DNA of 64,000 bases from Candidatus Hydrogenedentota bacterium. Its GTDB lineage: Bacteria > Hydrogenedentota > Hydrogenedentia > Hydrogenedentales > SLHB01. Made by a program: the position numbers and the translations under genes. Below, piece after piece: positions 43,191 to 52,126 of this stretch (the first letter of the stretch is position 1; each line of letters begins with the position of its first letter). Under the pieces are notes generated by a model. That model was not told where the DNA came from. It did no database searches and was given only the letters and a program-made list of their open reading frames with translations. The DNA is taken from NCBI GenBank assembly GCA_020849535.1, contig JADLGB010000216.1:124001-188000 (forward strand), given 5' to 3'.

Positions 43191-46100
43191 TTGAATCGCT
43201 TCATCGAGACTATCACGAGCAAGGATCCGGCTATTCGGGACCGCTCGTTTGCGCAGCTGTGCCAGGGCCTGGACCTCGCGGGCCTGCTCGCCGCCAGCTC
43301 TGAATTGGAGTCCTTTAGAAGAGGCGCGGACAACCTGTACGAGCGCGTACGGGCCACGCTGTTCTTGTATGCGCTGCACCGTTTCCACTTGATGGAATCG
43401 CCCGGCATCGCCGAGGCCGGGAAGGTCCCGTATGAGGGATTTCTCGATCTGCTGGAGCGGCGCTTCGAGCAGGCAATCCGTCGTTTCCTTGGGGTCGTGA
43501 AGGAGTCCGGTCCAAACGGAGCTTTGTTGAGCGCGCTGGCCGAATGCTATCACCACCTCGCGTTTCAGACGTTGGCCGATCAGGTGCGGCGCAGCGTGCG
43601 CGCCAGCCGGGGCAACCAGTGGATGTTCCGCGTCGGCCATCCCGAGGATCATCCTATCCGCATCCGCCCGGAACTCCTGCGGCGGCCCGCGGGTTCCATG
43701 CTGTATCCGGTGCTGGTCGAGAAGACGCCGGTCCGCCTGGACCTCAGCCACAGCGGCTGGTCGGACATCTTCTTCCTGGGCATGGACTATCCCGAAGGCG
43801 CGCGGGTCATGAACCTGTCGGTCGACCTCGGCGTCTACGGGCGCGACCCAGTCGTGAGGCCGCCTGTGGAATCCTACGTGCGCGTGATCCCGGAGCCTGT
43901 CTTGCGCCTGACCAGCACCGACCTCGGCGCCACGAAGGACATCACTGAACTCACCGATCTCTTCAATTTTGGAAACGACTACTTGAGTCTGCTCAAAGCG
44001 GGCGCCATCGCGTCTGGCTTGATCCCGCCGTCGTTTGAGGGGACCAGTCAGCCGTTAAGTGCCATCCTGGCCCAGATTGTCGCACCAGGTATGGGACTCG
44101 AGCTGGTCACCAAAGTAAACGACATCCCCAAGGGTTCGCGCCTTGCCGTGTCCACGAATCTGCTGGCAGGCATGATCGCCGCGCTCATGCGCGCGACCGG
44201 TCAGACTCACGCACTCGAAGGCGCATTGAACGAGGAGGAGCGGCGCTTGGCCGCGTCGCGCGCAATCCTCGGGGAATGGCTTGGCGGGTCCGGTGGCGGC
44301 TGGCAGGATTCCGGCGGTATCTGGCCAGGGATCAAGGTCATCGAAGGCGCAGTTGCGAAGGAAGAGGATCCGGAGTTCGGGATCAGCAGAGGCTGCCTTC
44401 TGCCAAGACACCGCATTCTCGGCGGTGCGGAACTGCACCCGGAGATCACAGGGCGGCTGGCCGGTTCGCTGGTGCTCGTACACGGCGGCATGGCACAGAA
44501 TGTGGGTCCGATCCTGGAGATGGTCACGGAGAAGTATCTGCTGCGCGCGTCCGCGGAGTGGGAGGCGCGCGCCCGCATGCGGTCGATCTTTGAAAACATC
44601 CTGAGTGCGCTGCGCAAGGGCGATGTGAAAGAGATCGGCAATAACACCGGCCGCAACTGGAACGACCCTCTCAAGACGATCATCCCCTGGGTGACGAATC
44701 ACTTCACTGAGTCCCTCATAGAAAGATCACGCGCGGCGCTGGGCGACAAGTTTTACGGATTCCAGATGCTGGGGGGCATGTCGGGCGGCGGAATGGCCCT
44801 CTACGTGGCGCCGGAGCGCCAGCCGCGTTTCCGCGACGAGGTCCTTGAGATCATGTTGAAGACGAAGCGCGAACTCGAAGACGCGCTGCCCTTCGCGATG
44901 GACCCGGTCGTCTACGATTTTCGTATCAACGAGAAAGGAACCACGGCGGCTCTGCTCGCCGGTGATGAGGCATTGATGCCATCCCGCTACTATGCGTTGC
45001 AGGTTCCCGAGTTGGTGCGCATGAAGGCGGAGGTGATTCCATACCTGCGCCGGGCCGAGTTGGACCACTTCACCGCGAGTTCCCGCGACCCGAACGAGAC
45101 CTTCAGTATGTTGCGCACCATGGTCAGCAACCTGTTCCGTGTGGCCGATTCCGCGTCGCAATCGGAGCGCCTGGAGTGGGACAAGGAAGCAGAGGCCGTA
45201 AAACGTGCCAACGGTTTCGATCCCATCCAGCACGAACAGATCCGCAATGACCTCCGCGCGGGCCGCATTGGACTGGCCCACAATCGCCTCTCCGTGGAAA
45301 CCTCCATCGAGGATGTCCAGGACGGCGATGTGACGCGTCTTCGCGACGCGTCAAAGCATCGCGCGCTCGGGGAGAGGGCTCTGAAGGACGGCCGTGTCGC
45401 CGTGCTCTCGCTGGCCGGGGGTGTCGGCAGCCGCTGGACGACCGGCGCCGGTGTGATCAAGGCGCTCAATCCCTTCATCGTCATGAAGGGCCGGCACAGG
45501 AGCTTTCTGGAAATCCATTTGGCAAAATCGCGCTACACGGCGCAGACGTTCGGCAGCGCCCCGCCTCATCTGGTCTCCACAAGTTTCTTGACGCACGGGC
45601 CAATTGAACGCCACCTCGCCATGAACTCGGGCTACGGTTACGAAGGCCCCGTGCTGTTGTCGCCGGGCAGATCGATCGGTCAGCGCCTGGTCCCCATGGT
45701 GCGTGACCTCGTGTTCCTGTGGGAGGAAATGCCGCAGGAAACCTTGGATGAGCAGAAGCAGAAGGTGCGTGACGCCGTGCGCGGTGCGTTGATGAATTGG
45801 GCCCGAGGCGTGGGGGAGGGGACCGACTACGTGGACAACGTGCCCATCCAGCGCTTCAATCCGCCGGGACACTGGTACGAAGTCGCAAACCTGCTTCGCA
45901 ACGGCGTACTGGCCCGACTGCTGAGTGAGCATCCGCGGGTGGAGACCCTGATGTTGCACAACATCGACACGCTTGGCGCGGACTTGGATCCCGCCGCGTT
46001 GGGATACCATCTGGAATCAGGGAACGTGCTCACCTTTGAAGTCGTGCCCCGTCGCATCTCCGATCGCGGCGGCGGACTGGCGCTTGTGAACGGCAAGGTA

Positions 46101-46523
46101 CGGCTGTTGGAGGGCCTTGCGCAGCCGCGCGAAGAAGACGAAGTCCGGTTACGCTACTACAATTCGATGACGACATGGATACGGATCGACGCGCTACTGG
46201 CTGCGTTTGGCCTCACGCGGGCGGACCTCGCCGGACCGGAGGAACGTATCGCCGAGTGCGTTCGCAGAATGGCGCAACGCGTGCCGACCTACGTGACGAT
46301 CAAGAATGCCAAACGGCGCTGGGGCCATGGCCAGGAAGACATCTACCCGGTGGCTCAGTTCGAGAAGCTGTGGAGCGACATGACCGCCCTGCCGGACGTT
46401 GCGTGCGGGTTCCTCGCGGTCCCGCGCTCGCGCGGACAGCAACTGAAGGACCCGAGCGAACTGGACCCTTGGGCCAACGATGGCAGCAAAGAACACATCG
46501 AATGCCTCTGTGTGTTCGATTGA
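43191..46523 (+). CDS. GHMP (fucokinase-like) kinase fused to UDP-sugar pyrophosphorylase
   Basis: A 1110-residue cytosolic protein from TTG 43191. After an N-terminal helical part, a GHMP/fucokinase-like half shows RLDLSHSGWSDIFF, a P-loop-like PKGSRLAVSTNLLAG, GGGWQDSGGIWPGIKVIEGA and LGGMSGGGMALYVAP. The ATP loop differs from the usual GxGLGTSS. From about residue 730 a UDP-glucose-pyrophosphorylase-like half begins (VAVLSLAGGVGSRWTTGAG, TLMLHNIDTLGADLDPAALG, RRWGHGQEDIYPVAQFEKLW). A kinase that makes a sugar-1-phosphate and a transferase that activates it are thus joined. Known Fkp/FKGP enzymes have the opposite domain order. The substrate is unknown; the preceding GalU-like gene supports nucleotide-sugar synthesis. 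Confidence 0.82.
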   Translation: MNRFIETITSKDPAIRDRSFAQLCQGLDLAGLLAASSELESFRRGADNLYERVRATLFLYALHRFHLMESPGIAEAGKVPYEGFLDLLERRFEQAIRRFLGVVKESGPNGALLSALAECYHHLAFQTLADQVRRSVRASRGNQWMFRVGHPEDHPIRIRPELLRRPAGSMLYPVLVEKTPVRLDLSHSGWSDIFFLGMDYPEGARVMNLSVDLGVYGRDPVVRPPVESYVRVIPEPVLRLTSTDLGATKDITELTDLFNFGNDYLSLLKAGAIASGLIPPSFEGTSQPLSAILAQIVAPGMGLELVTKVNDIPKGSRLAVSTNLLAGMIAALMRATGQTHALEGALNEEERRLAASRAILGEWLGGSGGGWQDSGGIWPGIKVIEGAVAKEEDPEFGISRGCLLPRHRILGGAELHPEITGRLAGSLVLVHGGMAQNVGPILEMVTEKYLLRASAEWEARARMRSIFENILSALRKGDVKEIGNNTGRNWNDPLKTIIPWVTNHFTESLIERSRAALGDKFYGFQMLGGMSGGGMALYVAPERQPRFRDEVLEIMLKTKRELEDALPFAMDPVVYDFRINEKGTTAALLAGDEALMPSRYYALQVPELVRMKAEVIPYLRRAELDHFTASSRDPNETFSMLRTMVSNLFRVADSASQSERLEWDKEAEAVKRANGFDPIQHEQIRNDLRAGRIGLAHNRLSVETSIEDVQDGDVTRLRDASKHRALGERALKDGRVAVLSLAGGVGSRWTTGAGVIKALNPFIVMKGRHRSFLEIHLAKSRYTAQTFGSAPPHLVSTSFLTHGPIERHLAMNSGYGYEGPVLLSPGRSIGQRLVPMVRDLVFLWEEMPQETLDEQKQKVRDAVRGALMNWARGVGEGTDYVDNVPIQRFNPPGHWYEVANLLRNGVLARLLSEHPRVETLMLHNIDTLGADLDPAALGYHLESGNVLTFEVVPRRISDRGGGLALVNGKVRLLEGLAQPREEDEVRLRYYNSMTTWIRIDALLAAFGLTRADLAGPEERIAECVRRMAQRVPTYVTIKNAKRRWGHGQEDIYPVAQFEKLWSDMTALPDVACGFLAVPRSRGQQLKDPSELDPWANDGSKEHIECLCVFD

Positions 46524-46535
46524 GGGCGCCGCGCG

Positions 46536-48044
46536 CTATTGTTCCCGGAGCGCGAGGTACTTGTTGACCGCGCTGAGGTAAGCTTTCACGGCCGCCTCGA
46601 TGATGTCCGTACTCGCCCCCGTGCCATAGTACGACTTCCCGTCCAGCAACACGGTGACATGCGCCTCGCCGAGGGCATCCTTACCGGGCGACGCGGCGCG
46701 GATATTGAACTCCTGCAAACGCCCGCTCACCCCGACAACGCGCTCGATCGCCTGGCACGCGGCATCCACCGGACCGTCGCCGATGGCCGTATCGAGAAAC
46801 TCCTCTTTCCCGCGTTTCAGCTTCACCAACGCCATGGCGGGATCGCTGCCGGAAGTACGCACCTGTTCCAGAGAGTATGTCTCGAAACTCTCGTTTCGCA
46901 TGGACGCGACCAGGACGCGAAGATCGTCCTCGAAAACCTCCTTCTTCTTGTCGGCAAGGGCGATGAACTTCTCGTAGAGCAGCGCGATCTCGGCATCCGA
47001 CAACTCCAGTCCCAGGTCTTTGCAGCGGCGGGTGAGCCCGTGCTTCCCGGAGTGCTTGCCCAGCACCAGTTCATTGCTGCTGCGCCCCACCGATTCGGGA
47101 GTCATAATCTCGTAGGTGATGCGGCTGGCGATCACCCCGTGTTGGTGGATGCCAGCCTCATGGGCGAAGGCGTTCCGGCCCACGATGGGTTTGTTGTACG
47201 AGACAGTCAAGCCGGTGAGGTTTCCCAGCAGGCGGCTGGTGTTTGTGATCTCCTCCGTCACGATGCCTGTTTCGTAGGGATACACGTTGTGGCGGGTCTT
47301 CATGACCATGACGACTTCTTCAATCGCGGTGTTGCCGGCCCGCTCGCCGATGCCGTTCACGCAGCACTCGATCTGGCGCGCGCCGCCGCGCAGGGCCGCC
47401 AAGGCATTCGCCACAGCCAACCCCAGATCATTGTGGTTATGACAGGAAAACACCGCCTTGTCCGAACCCGGCACATTCGCGATTACGAAGCGAAACATCT
47501 CTTCGATCTCAGCGGGGGTGGTGTATCCAACGGTGTCGGGCAGGTTTATCACATCCGCGCCCGCCTCGATGGCCGCCTTGACGACTTCCACCAGATAATT
47601 TGAATCGCTGCGCGTGGAATCCTCCGCGGAGAACTCCACCCGGCCAATGAGGCTCTTGGCCAGACGCACGGATTCGCCTGCTCGCTCGACGACTTGCTCC
47701 CGGGTCATCTTCAGCTTGTATTCGAGATGGATGTCAGACGTCGCGATGAAGGTGTGCAGCACCGGATGCTGGGCCTTTTCGATCGCTTGGGCGGCGCGCT
47801 CGATATCGAGCTTGTTGGCCCGTGCCAGGGCGGCGACGCGAGGCCGCTTGACGGCCGCGGCGACCTTCTGCACACCTTCGAACTCCTGCGCCGAGGCAAT
47901 TGGAAAACCCGCTTCGATAATGTCCACCCCGAGCCGTTCAAGTTGGAGCGCCATTTGGATTTTTTCGCTGACGTTCATGCTGGCGCCAGGAGACTGTTCT
48001 CCGTCGCGCAGGGTGGTGTCGAAGATTTCAACTCGGTTGGCCAC
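46536..48044 (-). CDS. leuA: 2-isopropylmalate synthase
   Basis: 502 residues, the first enzyme of leucine synthesis, condensing acetyl-CoA with 2-oxoisovalerate. GTG 48044 follows AAAGGAGGA; longer in-frame starts upstream would read through inverted repeats. The catalytic start VEIFDTTLRDGEQSPGASMN, VFSCHNHNDLGLAVANALAA (metal-binding HxH) and FAHEAGIHQHGV are intact. The C-terminal regulatory domain (GTGASTDIIEAAVKAYLSAV) that senses leucine is present. No other leu gene is in the window. The 3' end converges on the kinase/pyrophosphorylase gene with a 12-bp gap. Confidence 0.95.
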   Translation of the reverse strand: MANRVEIFDTTLRDGEQSPGASMNVSEKIQMALQLERLGVDIIEAGFPIASAQEFEGVQKVAAAVKRPRVAALARANKLDIERAAQAIEKAQHPVLHTFIATSDIHLEYKLKMTREQVVERAGESVRLAKSLIGRVEFSAEDSTRSDSNYLVEVVKAAIEAGADVINLPDTVGYTTPAEIEEMFRFVIANVPGSDKAVFSCHNHNDLGLAVANALAALRGGARQIECCVNGIGERAGNTAIEEVVMVMKTRHNVYPYETGIVTEEITNTSRLLGNLTGLTVSYNKPIVGRNAFAHEAGIHQHGVIASRITYEIMTPESVGRSSNELVLGKHSGKHGLTRRCKDLGLELSDAEIALLYEKFIALADKKKEVFEDDLRVLVASMRNESFETYSLEQVRTSGSDPAMALVKLKRGKEEFLDTAIGDGPVDAACQAIERVVGVSGRLQEFNIRAASPGKDALGEAHVTVLLDGKSYYGTGASTDIIEAAVKAYLSAVNKYLALREQ

Positions 48045-48272
48045 AACTCCTCCTTTGCCAAGAACCCGGGAAGGCACCCGGATTTGTGAAGGCCTGAGCT
48101 TACCAAAGGCCCCCCGCAAGTTCAAAAGAATGAGCCGCATCCGGCGTATTGGCCTGCCGGGTGAGACTCGTTCCCCGCGATGACACATACAGCGCTGTGC
48201 GCGTGAATGTTGCATGAAGTCCCTCGTGCCTGCACAATGGGTCGCGGACTCCGGTCCGCGGATAGTTATCCC

Positions 48273-48314
48273 GCATATCTCACCGCCCCCCGCGTAGCGG
48301 GCGGTGAGATATGC
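48273..48314. repeat. Perfect 16-bp inverted repeat upstream of leuA
   Basis: GCATATCTCACCGCCC (48273-48288) and its exact complement (48299-48314) flank a 10-nt loop. It lies about 230-270 bp upstream of the leuA start in a 447-bp divergent gap (48045-48491). It could be a mobile-element hairpin or a regulatory stem. Confidence 0.7.
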
Positions 48315-48344
48315 TCTCGCAGTGACCCACAGGCTCACTCGAGA

Positions 48345-48452
48345 GGATTTCTCACACGCACACCGTGTAAGCGACGAGGACGCACCAGAGTCTTGGAAAC
48401 TGCCGATTTAACTGGGACTATGTGATCAGCGGCCTGTGCGTGTGAGAAATCC
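48345..48452. repeat. 108-bp unit with perfect 18-bp terminal inverted repeats
   Basis: GGATTTCTCACACGCACA (48345-48362) and its exact reverse complement (48435-48452) bound 72 bp of unique sequence. The form is that of a miniature inverted-repeat element. No target duplication was recognised. No leucine-rich leader peptide or T-box was found in this leuA upstream region. Confidence 0.65.
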
Positions 48453-48491
48453 GCGTTATCTGTCCGGCGGACCAGGGGTATGGGGAGAATC

Positions 48492-49322
48492 ATGCTCACG
48501 GCCTTCTTGACGTTGTGCGTGGTATGCGCACCCGCGGAAACCATTGCACTCGAGAATGCGCAATTGCGTATCGAGATCGACCCTCACCTGTTCGCGATAC
48601 GCTACGTGGGCTTTCCAGGTGAACCGGGCTTCATGGACTCCCTGGCCGTTTCGCAGGAGGTCCGCGAGGGCGCCGCCTGGGCCGATGCGGGGGGACTGCA
48701 CACGGATCTGCTTCCCTATACGGCTAAGGATGCCGCGATACGGCGCGGCCCCGCGCAGGTACTGGAGCTACGAGAAGACTATGTGGCAATGCTCGGTCCG
48801 CCTTCCGAGAAAACGGGAATCAGGCTTAAGAAGGAAGTACAATTGGTGGGCCGTGAGGCGCGCGCCCGGTTTCGGGTGACAGCGATTCGTGTGGCGGGGG
48901 AAACCAAAGCCGTCGCCTTGCGGAACACGGTGCGTATTCCCGTGCACAGCACCCTGCGTATTCCCAAGGAGGGCGTATCGGTCGAGGCTCTTGCCGGACT
49001 CAAGACCATCGCCCCCGCCGTGGTCAAGTCCCGGAAATACTGGATTATTCCCATTCCGCCGACCGCGGAACTGAACGGAGTCATTCTGGGAGCCTTCACA
49101 GGGGAAGTGGTACTGCTGAATCAAAGCGGGAGTTGGACGCGGCGGCTGGTGTCCATGCCCCCGACACCGGACGCAACGCCAAACGCGTGCTCGTTTCTTT
49201 GTCTACTCGACGACGAAACCCGGACCTACGGGGCGGCCCTTCAGGGAGAAACGCGCGAATTGAAGACGGACGAATTGCTGGTTCTCGAGGAGGAGTGGGT
49301 CTTTGAGCGCCGGGGACGTTGA
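48492..49322 (+). CDS. Secreted beta-sandwich protein, DUF4380/mutarotase-like
   Basis: A 276-residue exported protein. ATG 48492 is chosen because GGGGAGA lies just upstream; ATG 48480 is four codons earlier. Signal peptide LTAFLTLCVVCAPAETIA. The mature part (LENAQLRIEIDPHLFAIRYV, RARFRVTAIRVAGETKAVAL, YWIIPIPPTAELNGVILGAF) has the look of a galactose-mutarotase-like or DUF4380 beta-sandwich. It is the first gene of a plus-strand set with an anchored protein and sugar ABC components, so a sugar-binding or sugar-modifying role in the periplasm is plausible. No catalytic residue can be named. Confidence 0.65.
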   Translation: MLTAFLTLCVVCAPAETIALENAQLRIEIDPHLFAIRYVGFPGEPGFMDSLAVSQEVREGAAWADAGGLHTDLLPYTAKDAAIRRGPAQVLELREDYVAMLGPPSEKTGIRLKKEVQLVGREARARFRVTAIRVAGETKAVALRNTVRIPVHSTLRIPKEGVSVEALAGLKTIAPAVVKSRKYWIIPIPPTAELNGVILGAFTGEVVLLNQSGSWTRRLVSMPPTPDATPNACSFLCLLDDETRTYGAALQGETRELKTDELLVLEEEWVFERRGR

Positions 49323-49398
49323 GGATCCCCGAATTGACTGATAATGTGTTCGGCGAATTCAGACGGAACGGCCAAACGATAGGGAGGTTCAACCATCC

Positions 49399-50139
49399 AT
49401 GAGTCAGCCACCTGTCTTTCGAAACATGCCACAGCCCAAGAAGAGCGGGTTCCCATGGCTCCTGGTTGGATGCCTGGGCGCCATCGCGGTTGTGGTGTTC
49501 CTGGTTATTGCCGCGGTCATTGCGTTCCGAATGGTCGTGGGAGGATTAGTGGACGAGTATTCGGATGAGACAGCCCAGGAGATCCCGGTTTCAACCATGG
49601 CCCCGGAGGACTATGCGGCCCTCAAGGAGCGGTTTGACACGTTCACGCAAGCCGTGACTCAAGGAACACCTGTGGCCCCGCTGGAACTCACGTCCGACGA
49701 TGTGAACGCGCTCATTCAGAACGACCCAAACTGGAGCGAACTGAAAGGCCACGTTCACGTCGCGCTGGAAGACAATCTCGTCGGAAGCACCGTCAGCATG
49801 CCCCTGGAGTCCTTTGGCATGCCCGGGCGCTTTGTGAATGGAAACGCCCGCTTCTCCGTGTTTCTACGGGGCGGCCAGCTCTACGTTCACATCGAGTCGC
49901 TAGAAGTAGGCGGCAAGACCTTGCCTGATGCGTTCCTTCAGGGGATGCGAAGTGAGAACCTCGCAAAAGATTACAACAACGATCCGCAGGTACGAGAGAC
50001 CTTGTCCAAGTTCGAGAGCATCGATGTGGTGGATGGAGTCTTGCGGTTTGTTCCGAATAATGCGTTGCAGCCCGAGGCCGAAGCTGAACCTGAGGCTGAA
50101 CCTGAAGCTGTGCAGGAGAGTGAAAGGGTATCCCGTTGA
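49399..50139 (+). CDS. Membrane-anchored protein of unknown function
   Basis: 246 residues with SD AGGGAGG. The proline-rich cytosolic start is followed by one strong membrane helix (AIAVVVFLVIAAVIAFRMVV). The extracytoplasmic part contains LELTSDDVNALIQNDPNW, DNLVGSTVSMPLESFGMPGR and NGNARFSVFLRGGQLYVHIE, then a Glu/Ala/Pro-rich tail (EAEAEPEAEPEAVQE). The beta-rich core vaguely resembles YpmS-like lipid-binding domains, but I do not recognise the family. Its stop overlaps the start of the permease gene, so the two are coupled. Confidence 0.7.
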   Translation: MSQPPVFRNMPQPKKSGFPWLLVGCLGAIAVVVFLVIAAVIAFRMVVGGLVDEYSDETAQEIPVSTMAPEDYAALKERFDTFTQAVTQGTPVAPLELTSDDVNALIQNDPNWSELKGHVHVALEDNLVGSTVSMPLESFGMPGRFVNGNARFSVFLRGGQLYVHIESLEVGGKTLPDAFLQGMRSENLAKDYNNDPQVRETLSKFESIDVVDGVLRFVPNNALQPEAEAEPEAEPEAVQESERVSR

Positions 50140-51083
50140 AACAGAACTGGCTCCGTCCCCTGGGTACACTGCTTTTTGTTGTGCTCCTGGCCACGATCTT
50201 CTCGCCATACTCGGATGGCTATCCGATCTTCTGGAAGGCCATGAATCTGTCGAACGTCTTGCGGCAGATCTCCGAGATCGGAATCCTCGCAACGGGGATG
50301 ACGCTCGTCATCATCTGCGGCGGAATCGACCTTTCCGTGGGTTCTCTGCTCGCCCTGTCGGGAACGGTGTTCGCCCATACGTTTCTGAATCTCCAGTGGA
50401 ACCTGCCGCTATCGATGGGGGCGGCCCTGGGAGTGAGTGTCTTGTTTGGGCTTGCCAGCGGATTGCTCGTGTCGCGCCTGAACATGCAGCCATTCATCGT
50501 AACCCTGGCCGCAATGATCGGCAGCCGCGGCTTCGCGCGCTGGCTCGTGGACAACGCCAACATCGACATCGGTTTCGGAAGCGGGCCAATCGATCGTGTC
50601 ATCGGCTTCATCGCGGAAAAGAAGGTCGTCGTTCCGTCGTTCCTGATTGTCGCCGGAATCGGTCTTGTGCTGCTGCGCTTCACCCGGTTCGGACGCTATC
50701 TGATCGCGGTCGGCGGCAGCGAAGACGCGGCCCGCCTTTCCGGAATCAATGTCGGCTGGGTCAAGGTGCGGGTCTATGCCATCTGCGGCTTTTTCGCGGG
50801 CGTGGCTGGCGTCATCCACTGCTGTCAGAACCACCAGGGCAGTCCCAACGCGGGCGTGTCTTATGAACTCGACGCCATCGCGGCCGCGGTTATCGGCGGC
50901 ACCAGTCTCGCCGGGGGCAAGGGCAGCATCTTCGGTACCGTCGTCGGCACGCTGGCGCTCGGCATCCTCTCGAATCTGCTTGGGCTCAATAACGTCGATG
51001 AAAACATGCAGTGGATGCTGAAAGCCGTTATCATAGTGGTCGCAGTTTGGCTTCAGTTGGTGGGCCGGAAGCGCGTGGCCTGA
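50136..51083 (+). CDS. Ribose-type ABC transporter permease
   Basis: 315 residues from TTG 50136, overlapping the preceding stop (TTGA). Eight to ten membrane helices and the RbsC-family signatures IGILATGMTLVIICGGIDLS, VGSLLALSGTVFA, AARLSGINVGWVKVRVYAIC and DAIAAAVIGGTSLAGGKGSI are present. It forms the inner-membrane channel of a CUT2-type sugar importer. The binding protein follows; the ATPase that should power it is missing here and is presumably supplied from elsewhere. Confidence 0.93.
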   Translation: MKQNWLRPLGTLLFVVLLATIFSPYSDGYPIFWKAMNLSNVLRQISEIGILATGMTLVIICGGIDLSVGSLLALSGTVFAHTFLNLQWNLPLSMGAALGVSVLFGLASGLLVSRLNMQPFIVTLAAMIGSRGFARWLVDNANIDIGFGSGPIDRVIGFIAEKKVVVPSFLIVAGIGLVLLRFTRFGRYLIAVGGSEDAARLSGINVGWVKVRVYAICGFFAGVAGVIHCCQNHQGSPNAGVSYELDAIAAAVIGGTSLAGGKGSIFGTVVGTLALGILSNLLGLNNVDENMQWMLKAVIIVVAVWLQLVGRKRVA

Positions 51084-51118
51084 TTGCGCGGAAACTTGAG
51101 GAAAGAGGGGACCTTCAG

Positions 51119-52126
51119 ATGGCAGCCATGAGAGTCGTCGTAGCGGTGTTGGGACTTGGACTACTGGCAGCGGGATGCGGCGGCTCGGGACCGGGCGCGG
51201 ACCCCGGTCAGCAGAGCGCAGACCCTGGCGTGCCCGCGCAAAAGACCTTCAAGATCGCATTCTCGCAGTGCAACAGCGCGGAACCGTACCGCACTGTCCA
51301 AAACGATATCTTCAAGCGAGACGTGAAAAAACTCGGCGCGGGCTATGAGCTGGTAATCCAAGATGCCTTGCAGGACAACTCGAAGCAGATCTCGCAGATC
51401 GAGAACATCATCCTCCAAGGGGTGGACCTGCTCATCGTCGCGCCCAACGAGGCGGCCCCCATCACCCCCGTGGTGAAGAAGGCCCACGACGCGGGAATCA
51501 AGGTGATCTGCCTCGAACGGAACCTCGTCTCTCCGGAGTACGACATGTTTGTCGGCGCGGACAACGTGGCCATCGGAAGGATGGCGGGCGAGTTCGTGAA
51601 GCAGTATCTCACCGAAAAGCAGATCGCGGACCCGATCGTTGTCGAGATGAAAGGTCTTTTGGGAACGAAGCCCCAAGATGAACGTCACCAGGGCGCCCGC
51701 GAGCACATCGACACGGTCCCGGGCGTCAAGGTGATCGAGGAAGTCGCCAATTGGCTCCAGGATGAGGCGAAGAAGCGCATGGAGACACTCCTGCAGGCGA
51801 ACCCGAAAATCGACGTCGTTTACGCGCACAACGACCCCATGGCCATTGGATGTTACCTTGCTGCGAAGGATGCCGGCCGCGATAAGGAGATGATCTTCGT
51901 TGGCGTGGACGGCTTGGGCGGCCAGGCGGGAGGCGTCAAGAAGGTCATGGACGGTGTCCTCGCGTGCACGTTTATTTACCCGCCTTGCGCGGCGGAAGCC
52001 CTGCAGTACGGCGTCAAACTACTCAACGGGGAATCGGTTCCCAAGGAAGTCATCTTGGAACCCACGAAAGTTACCCCAGAGAATGCCGCGGAGATCTATG
52101 AGCAGGTCACTGTTGGGGCGACATAA
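51119..52126 (+). CDS. Sugar ABC transporter substrate-binding lipoprotein
   Basis: 335 residues from ATG 51119 (SD AGGGGAC). The signal MAAMRVVVAVLGLGLLAAGC has a lipobox (LAAGC), so the protein is lipid-anchored. The periplasmic binding protein fold of the RbsB type is clear (FKIAFSQCNSAEPYRTVQND, QGVDLLIVAPNEAAPITPVV, VVYAHNDPMAIGCYLAAKDA, EMIFVGVDGLGGQAGGVKKV). It captures a pentose or related sugar for the permease gene just upstream. The ankyrin lipoprotein gene overlaps its 3' end by 29 bp. Confidence 0.93.
   Translation: MAAMRVVVAVLGLGLLAAGCGGSGPGADPGQQSADPGVPAQKTFKIAFSQCNSAEPYRTVQNDIFKRDVKKLGAGYELVIQDALQDNSKQISQIENIILQGVDLLIVAPNEAAPITPVVKKAHDAGIKVICLERNLVSPEYDMFVGADNVAIGRMAGEFVKQYLTEKQIADPIVVEMKGLLGTKPQDERHQGAREHIDTVPGVKVIEEVANWLQDEAKKRMETLLQANPKIDVVYAHNDPMAIGCYLAAKDAGRDKEMIFVGVDGLGGQAGGVKKVMDGVLACTFIYPPCAAEALQYGVKLLNGESVPKEVILEPTKVTPENAAEIYEQVTVGAT

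Noticed and set aside
48045..48480. T-box or leucine leader peptide upstream of leuA
   Set aside because: No run of Leu codons with its own ribosome site and no T-box sequence could be found; only inverted repeats are visible.
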